Source of the DNA: Chiridota heheva
Taxonomy: Eukaryota > Echinodermata > Holothuroidea > Apodida > Chiridotidae
Assembly (NCBI GenBank): GCA_020152595.1
Contig: JAIGNY010000895.1
Span: forward strand, 749,001-813,000
DNA: 64,000 bases
Direction of reading: 5' to 3'
The translations under genes and the position numbers were made by a program. Shown here piece by piece: positions 59,007 to 64,000 of the stretch (positions are counted from its first letter, which is position 1; each line of letters opens with the position of its first letter). Below the pieces are notes generated by a model, which made no database searches, was not told where the DNA came from, and saw nothing but the letters and a program-made list of their open reading frames with translations.

Positions 59007-59957
59007 TGACTGCCGAGTGGGTCTCTTATGGAATTTTGACCCTGTCAGTAATCATTCTTCTGCAATGGTCTTCTGACTGAAGAATGATGAGTAATTATGT
59101 GGAAATCATTTAATAGTCATATCATGAGTCAAGATCATGTAACTTGATATAAGAATAAATTCTCTCTCTCTAGGTGCCGAGTCTGGGACAGACATTGGCG
59201 ATTATGGCTCTCCAGTCGCTTCTGTTTAGAGCTAAATGCATAAACTTACTGTTACTTAGGCTGTGGTTGGTTGCCCAGTTGTTTAAAGCTTTGGACATAT
59301 TTAACTCGCTGTCTTCCTCTCTACTTCTTTTGCCCTCAATTTTCCACAAACTGCAAGCTGTTCCAATCCACCCTCCCGATAAACATGCCCAATTTTTTTT
59401 TTTATCTATCCATTTCTGATGGCATTGAATAGGGACTTGTCCATGCCTGAAGCTATCAGGACCAGAACCTGTCCATGCCTGAAGCTATCATGTGTTTTCC
59501 TTTCTGTCCAAGATATTTTCAACATTCTCCTAATGAAATAAATTAAGATCATTAAATAAATAAGTTACTGCATTTTTGTCCCATTTGGCATTCTATAATA
59601 GTTGGCCCAATACTGTAATTCCTTTTGTGGTATATTTCTCCTGTTTTCTGTTCAAATATATATATACATTGAATATTTAAAGTTGTGCTATGAAATAGTG
59701 GCTCATGGGAAAAAGTATGACAATATTCCAAGTAATATTGTTACATGTAGGTTGTTGATAATCCTAACATTTAAGAGCAAATTGTAGCTAAGATTCCCCA
59801 CTAGTTGGTGGCTCATGTTTTATTAAGATCACAAGAATAACATGTACAATTTGTGAACTAATTCCCAAAATTTCAAGAAGCTGTACCAGTAAATTTGCTT
59901 TTTCCTGTTTCTTAGGTAGGATTTTAAAGCAATTCATTTAATGCATACTGTATCTAC
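59007..59957. other. Intron sequence
   Basis: Contains a small duplication (GTCCATGCCTGAAGCTATCA at about 59429 and 59469) and a cryptic exon-like segment at 59174-59223, which I rejected. No other feature is seen. Confidence 0.45.
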
Positions 59958-60196
59958 ATGTATCTCAGACCTATTCAAAAACATTTCTTCCTCAAACATC
60001 AACAACAACAACAACCTCTTCCACCACATATAATCTCCTCTCCTCCTCCCCTTCTACACCTAACCTTACACACCGCTTTCTTTTCACCCAACTTTTTCTC
60101 CCACATTCAGCTTTTCCCCTTTATCTCCCGTACAAACCTTCCATCTCCTCACTATCCTTACTCTAACACCATTATTTATGACTTGATTGACCCCTT
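59958..60196 (+). mobile_element. C-rich retroelement 3' region, copy without tail
   Basis: TTCTTCCTCAAACATCAACA, CAACCTCTTCCACCACAT, CACCTAACCTTACACACC and CCATCTCCTCACTATCCTTA match in order the segment at 60405-60576. It ends where two 99-bp-type units begin. Confidence 0.55.
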
Positions 60197-60400
60197 GAAC
60201 TAATCCTTTAAAGGAATAAGATTTTTGAATGCTTTTTCACCATTTTGTTTCTTTTGAAGTCCTCTTTCATGTAAGATGGACATGCTTGACCACTGAACTA
60301 ATCCTTTAACGGAGTACGATTTTTGAATGTTCTTCACCATTTTGTTTCTTTTGAAGTCCTCTTTCATGTAAGATAGACTTGTTTGACCCCTGAACTATTC
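60197..60400. repeat. Two-unit array of the MITE-derived ~99-bp repeat
   Basis: Two units of the 36-38.6 kb repeat (GGAATAAGATTTTTGAATGC, CACCATTTTGTTTCTTTTGA, ATGTAAGATGGACATGCTTG, ending ACTGAACTAATCCTTTAA). They lie between two similar C-rich segments, 22 kb from the main array. Confidence 0.85.
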
Positions 60401-60636
60401 TTCCTCAAACATCAACTTCCTCCGCAACAACAACCTCAGCCACCACATTTAACTTCCATCCCTTTCTACACCTAACCTTACTTACCTCCTTTTTTTCTCT
60501 CTCTCTTTCTGTTTTTCCCCTTACAAACCTTCCTTTCCTCACTATCCTAAATCTTACACCATAATTTATAAACACCCTCTCGGCACATTTGACTCTGACT
60601 GTCACAGTGCCATTAAACATCAACAAACCAAACCTG
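60401..60636 (+). mobile_element. Retroelement fragment ending in a single satellite-type tail
   Basis: C-rich 3' UTR-like sequence (CTTCCTCAAACATCAACTTC ... TATCCTAAATCTTACACC) leads into CTCGGCACATTTGACTCTGA, CTGTCACAGTGCCATTAAAC and ATCAACAAACCAAACC (60577-60634). That is one satellite monomer, outside the array, at the 3' end of a LINE-like sequence. Confidence 0.75.
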
Positions 60637-60694
60637 AACTAATTCTTTTAAACAATCTTGCACTTAGTACATGCCATGCTCGTATCTCTCCTAA

Positions 60695-61168
60695 AGATAC
60701 ATGGACAGAGACCAAGAACATCAGCTGACATGGTTGAAAATGTACAAAGACTCGGAAACAGCAAAAATTCCATCAAAATCAGTTCAAAATTGACCAGTTT
60801 ACAGCATTTGCAAACTTAATATACCTTATTAGCATAATTGAGCAATATTTCAGTATTGTGCAATAGAAAATTGCTTATGTTAAATTAGTTCTAGGGAATT
60901 GGATGTTATTATTATAACCTTGACCAAAATTTAGCAGTAAACACAATATGAGAATATTTGATAGTTGAGAAATTTGAGAAAGAAATATAATGAATTTACA
61001 TTGAAGAATTGTAGCATTGAATTGAATCACTTTTGTGCATGCTGAAAGTTTTTACAATTTTTGGTTTGTCATTACCTAAAATCCGTAAGTGCTATTATGA
61101 ACATTTAAAGACTATTTGTTCAGAATTTCACGCTCTTTTGTTGAGAATCTTTAACTGTCCATATGCCT
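60695..61168. mobile_element. TTAA MITE (ACATGGACAG family)
   Basis: Left CTAAAGATACATGGACAG (TTAA decayed to CTAA), right AACTGTCCATATGCCT then TTAA (61169-61172). Ends match the 12690 element. The interior resembles that element and 38609 (AACCTTGACC, AGAAAGAAATATAATGAATT). Confidence 0.75.
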
Positions 61169-61224
61169 TTAAGAAATAACAATATATTTCATTTCTAACT
61201 GATTTTGTTTTCTACTCTTTGAAG

Positions 61225-61338
61225 TTACAGCAGTACTGGTCTCAGCAAGTTCATCACAACCACTAAGGACCCAAGTACCCATTTCTAGCACCATTCCTGT
61301 TTCTACAAATATTTCATCATCAACAAGTATTCCAATTG
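61225..61338 (+). CDS. SAP130: SAP130-like protein, exon F (phase 1 in, 1 out)
   Basis: Acceptor CTCTTTGAAG at 61224 (an alternative AG at 61230 is also in phase), donor ATTG|GTAAGT. With exon E it reads VTAVLVSASSSQPLRTQVPI then SSTIPVSTNISSSTSIPI: Ser/Thr/Pro-rich, as in the disordered half of SAP130. Phase 1 entry is satisfied only if exon E uses its second frame, an independent argument for the one-base correction there. Confidence 0.68.
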
Positions 61339-61622
61339 GTAAGTTCTTACTTTTGATTTTTGCAAATTTAATGTAATTTTGGCAAATTTAATTTATTATT
61401 CACTTTTTTTTTTTACTTCTGTGGGTACTGGTAGCAATACCTTGTCATGTTGTAGTCTGTGAAGAATGTAGATTGTGCTAAGTCACAATTTCCTTTTCAG
61501 TATATATTTTATTTGAAGGATAAATTGTAAGTAACAAGTAAGAGGCCTGTGATTGCAATTGAATATTTTACTTTATGATAGCAAATCAATCTTAGAACAC
61601 ATCTCATCTTTGCTCTGCACAG
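61339..61622. other. Short intron
   Basis: 284-bp intron ending CTTTGCTCTGCACAG. Confidence 0.65.
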
Positions 61623-61868
61623 CCAAAGTATACCCACGCCAACAACAGCACCCGACAAACACAAGAGTACCGGGTGTGAACGCTACCTCCCATGTTGACA
61701 CCTCTTCAAGTTCCTACCAGCCGGTCAATCGTGGTCCCATGGCTGTCACCACCTTGTCTGGCGTTACCTCTACTAATATAACGGACAGTCGGCAGGACAG
61801 ACCAGCGCCAGCATTGTTGACGTCATCCGGGTTTCAGGCGCACAGATATGGTGGCTACGAGTATCTTA
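61623..61868 (+). CDS. SAP130: SAP130-like protein, exon G (phase 1 in, 1 out)
   Basis: Acceptor TCTGCACAG, donor CTTA|GTGAGT. It encodes KVYPRQQQHPTNTRVPGVNA, TSHVDTSSSSYQPVNRGPMA, VTTLSGVTSTNITDSRQDRP and a tyrosine-rich end, FQAHRYGGYEYL. The aromatic end leads into the conserved LPxY segment in the next exon. Confidence 0.72.
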
Positions 61869-62276
61869 GTGAGTATAGAAGTGAATAACTTAGTCAGCTC
61901 AAATGGTAGAGCACCTGGTTTTAGCTGAATTGTAGTTTGTGGTTTACATCAAAATCAAGTCATACCAAAAAAGGGACCTACTACCCTTTTACTTGGTGCT
62001 CAGTATAAAAGATCAGAGCAAGGTAAAAGTACAAGCTTGTGTGTCATTGTTGGCTACCACCTCAGAGAGTTTTCACTGGAACACAACTTTGAGCATGCTT
62101 TCTTGCATGGAAAAGCCCTGTAGAAGTTTCTTAGTAATGGCTGAACATATAGTTCACGCTCCAGACTTCAAATAGTGCTTGAAAATTGAGTTAATGCATC
62201 TCAGTTTGATCCCCTCATGTTTTTGATGAACCTGGATGTTCCATATTAGTATAGGGCAATTTTGAAGTTTAAACAA
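61869..62276. other. Intron start with a tRNA-like scrap
   Basis: TCAGCTCAAATGGTAGAGCA (about 61894-61913) resembles a tRNA A-box region, but no B box follows. It is probably a short SINE remnant. The rest is unassigned. Confidence 0.35.
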
Positions 62277-62333
62277 GGCACAATTTGACCCTCGTTGTCG
62301 TGGTGCCGTTAAGCCCTCATCAAACAAACAAAC
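62277..62333 (+). mobile_element. Tail-only LINE insertion
   Basis: GGCACAATTTGACCCTCGTT, GTCGTGGTGCCGTTAAGCCC and TCATCAAACAAACAAAC: the intact consensus-like tail with nothing of the upstream LINE. It is the cleanest example of the sequence from which the 70-bp satellite core can be derived. Confidence 0.85.
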
Positions 62334-62460
62334 TCATTTTGAGCAAAATCCAGATCAAAGATTATTTGATACGTGAAATTTCACAAAATTCTTTGAAAAT
62401 ATTCTTACAAAATACTTGAGGTATGTGAGGATGTGATGTCACAACTAGTCATTATTTTTT

Positions 62461-63825
62461 TGGTTCCGATGCGATAGCATCAGGAACCTATGTGGTTGTG
62501 ATGGTGTGTATTTATGTATGTGTGTGTGTGTGTATGTGATGGCCAGCTCATCAACACCATATCTCAAAAACGGTACAGTGGATTCATGTCGTATGTGGTA
62601 TAAATAGAGCCCATGGTCCATTGATGTGCCCTATTTTTTTTTGGTGGTGATGTCATACATTTAAATGAGTAGGTGGGGTTTAATGTGAAAATCTTGAAAA
62701 AAGCTCTTATTTCAACAACCGCATATCTGTTGTGTTTCATATTTGGTACAGTTATGATGTTAGCTAGTGTGTACATGTTCGTGGTATGAAAACGTTGAAT
62801 TTTATTAATATGCATAGTGGACGGGGCTTAATATGATTTTGCTGAGAAGAGCTTCTACGCACGATAACTAAAGAACGATGAACTAGATTCAAGTCATATT
62901 TGGTACACAGATAGCCCATGGTCTGCAAATGCAAATGTTCCCTATTGTTTTTGGTGGTGATGTTATGCATATTAATGAGTTGGTGGGGCTTAATGTAAAA
63001 TTCTGGAAATGCTTAATTCTGGAAATGCTCATATTTTGAAAACCAGATTTCTGTTTTTATATTTGGTGTTATTATGTTGTTATCATACTTAGTACATGAT
63101 GTAAAATTGTTAAATCTCATTAATATGCATGGTGGGCGGGATTTAATGTGGTTTTGCCAATAATAGAGCTTGTAAAGATGAACACCAGAATGAAACATTG
63201 ATGTCAGATGTGGCACTGTGATTATAAACATTGTATGACTTATAAAGATATCATTCCTTTTGCTTGTAACTTTCACATCCAAAAAACATTCATGCAGTTC
63301 AGTTAATTGATGTGCACGTCAATCTTTTGTTAACTTTTTGAGTTTCTTCATGATTTGTTTGTATTTTGATCTCACAACACATTAATTCACGTACATGTAC
63401 ATGCATGCATTGTTCTGTACAAAACATTCATCATAACTGTATTACAATAGCCATTCAGTGGCTACCTTATCCCCAACATACACAGTGATATACTGAATAT
63501 TGATCATGATGTACTAAGTATTAATCATGATGTACTAAATATTATTCATGATATCCTAAATATTCATCATGATATACTGAACATACATGATTATATACTA
63601 AATATTTATGATGATAGCATATACAGATGTATATTTCAGAATAGGAGTGGCTTTTACAAGAATGCAATCTGTAACTGCAAATGTTACTCTAGTTTTTAAT
63701 CTGCATGGTGGGTGTGGTTTATGAATAAATATCCTGGAACAAATATTTTGTGATATGCAATAATATGACAGTAAGTACAAATTTTGCAAATCAATCACCT
63801 TATTAAAAAGAGGCATCGGAACCAC
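62461..63825 (+). mobile_element. Dispersed element with ~300-bp internal repeats, copy 2
   Basis: The left end TGGTTCCGATGCGATAGCAT...AGGAACC is a terminal hairpin. The right end GCATCGGAACCA is the inverted counterpart. Inside are about three ~300-bp units (near 62550, 62850 and 63165) and, at 63480-63600, an inserted (CATGATATACTAAATATT)-like 30-bp repeat. The end segment TGCATGGTGGGTGTGG...GCAAATCAATCA matches copy 1 at 3351-3450. It has no transposase. Confidence 0.75.
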
Positions 63826-63913
63826 AAAACCTTTGGTTCTGGTTACCTTTTAATTGACCTTTTGATCTTTCAATTGACCTTTCAGTTGACCTTTTGACCT
63901 TGTCTTTGCACAG

Positions 63914-63979
63914 ATTACCACGCTGTTCTTCCACCTTATCATCATCCTTTTCATGCACCAAGCTTAAGAGGTGTTGGAG
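63914..63979 (+). CDS. SAP130: SAP130-like protein, exon H (phase 1 in, 1 out)
   Basis: Acceptor TCTTTGCACAG, donor TTGGAG|GTAATG. With exon G it reads NYHAVLPPYHHPFHAPSLRG then VGG. The F/VLPxY-PxxxP pattern after an aromatic stretch corresponds to QYFLPTYPPSAYPL in vertebrate SAP130, which lies in the middle of that protein. The C-terminal Sin3-binding half should follow beyond the window's right edge. Confidence 0.72.
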
Positions 63980-64000
63980 GTAATGTGTGTTTTTTTATCA

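Noticed and set aside
59174..59223. Possible SAP130 exon (GAESGTDIGDYGSPVAS) after a CTCTCTCTCTAG acceptor
   Set aside because: Its entry phase fits exon E, but its length (50 bp) and weak GTTTAG donor would put exon F out of frame. Exon E to exon F is in phase without it. At most it is a rare frame-breaking cassette.

Overview
This is a window of animal (metazoan) nuclear DNA. It has intron-rich genes with GT-AG junctions and conserved exon phases, very low coding density, and many transposon relics and tandem repeats. The two genes that can be named, MED11 and SAP130, are animal RNA polymerase II co-regulators. Together with tRNA-derived SINE-like sequence, several non-LTR retrotransposon tails and many non-autonomous DNA transposons, they suggest a marine invertebrate, perhaps an echinoderm or other deuterostome. 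The phylum is not settled by what I can read.

Genes. (1) 12426-12635 (+) is the last coding exon of a SAM-domain protein. Its stop is at 12633 and its 3' UTR probably runs to about 15.26 kb. (2) 21951-25371 (-) is a complete two-exon MED11 gene (Mediator head subunit, 112 aa). (3) From 34089 to beyond the right edge (+), eight in-phase exons form the N-terminal half of a SAP130-like protein (Sin3/HDAC co-repressor subunit): 34089-34445, 39947-40196, 44886-45024, 46514-46660, 56622-57507, 61225-61338, 61623-61868 and 63914-63979. One of these exons (56622-57507) needs a one-base correction near 57090 to stay open. MED11 and SAP130 are transcribed divergently, with a possible promoter near 25.9 kb.

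Repeats dominate the rest. From 1.4 to 18 kb there are dispersed elements and large minisatellites with units of about 300, 17, 64, 25, 17 and 19 bp, plus a TA-rich tract. MED11 carries a 24-bp minisatellite in its intron. Upstream of and inside SAP130 there is a 348-bp tandem array (31.8-33.7 kb), a 99-bp array (36.2-38.6 kb) and a 70-bp satellite of about 118 units (46.9-55.66 kb). Three non-autonomous hAT-like elements have perfect 8-bp target duplications, and several MITEs are bounded by TTAA.

The main result is a shared origin for the tandem arrays: they appear to be amplified pieces of dispersed transposons. The 70-bp satellite monomer matches the 3' tail of a local non-LTR retrotransposon family, which also occurs as tail-only insertions and as a longer copy embedded in the satellite. 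The 99-bp array is the terminal inverted repeat of a TTAA MITE, joined through a TCCTTTAA/TCCTTAA microhomology. The 348-bp array is an expanded part of another dispersed repeat. No unknown protein-coding system is visible; the long open frames over the arrays are repeat artefacts.
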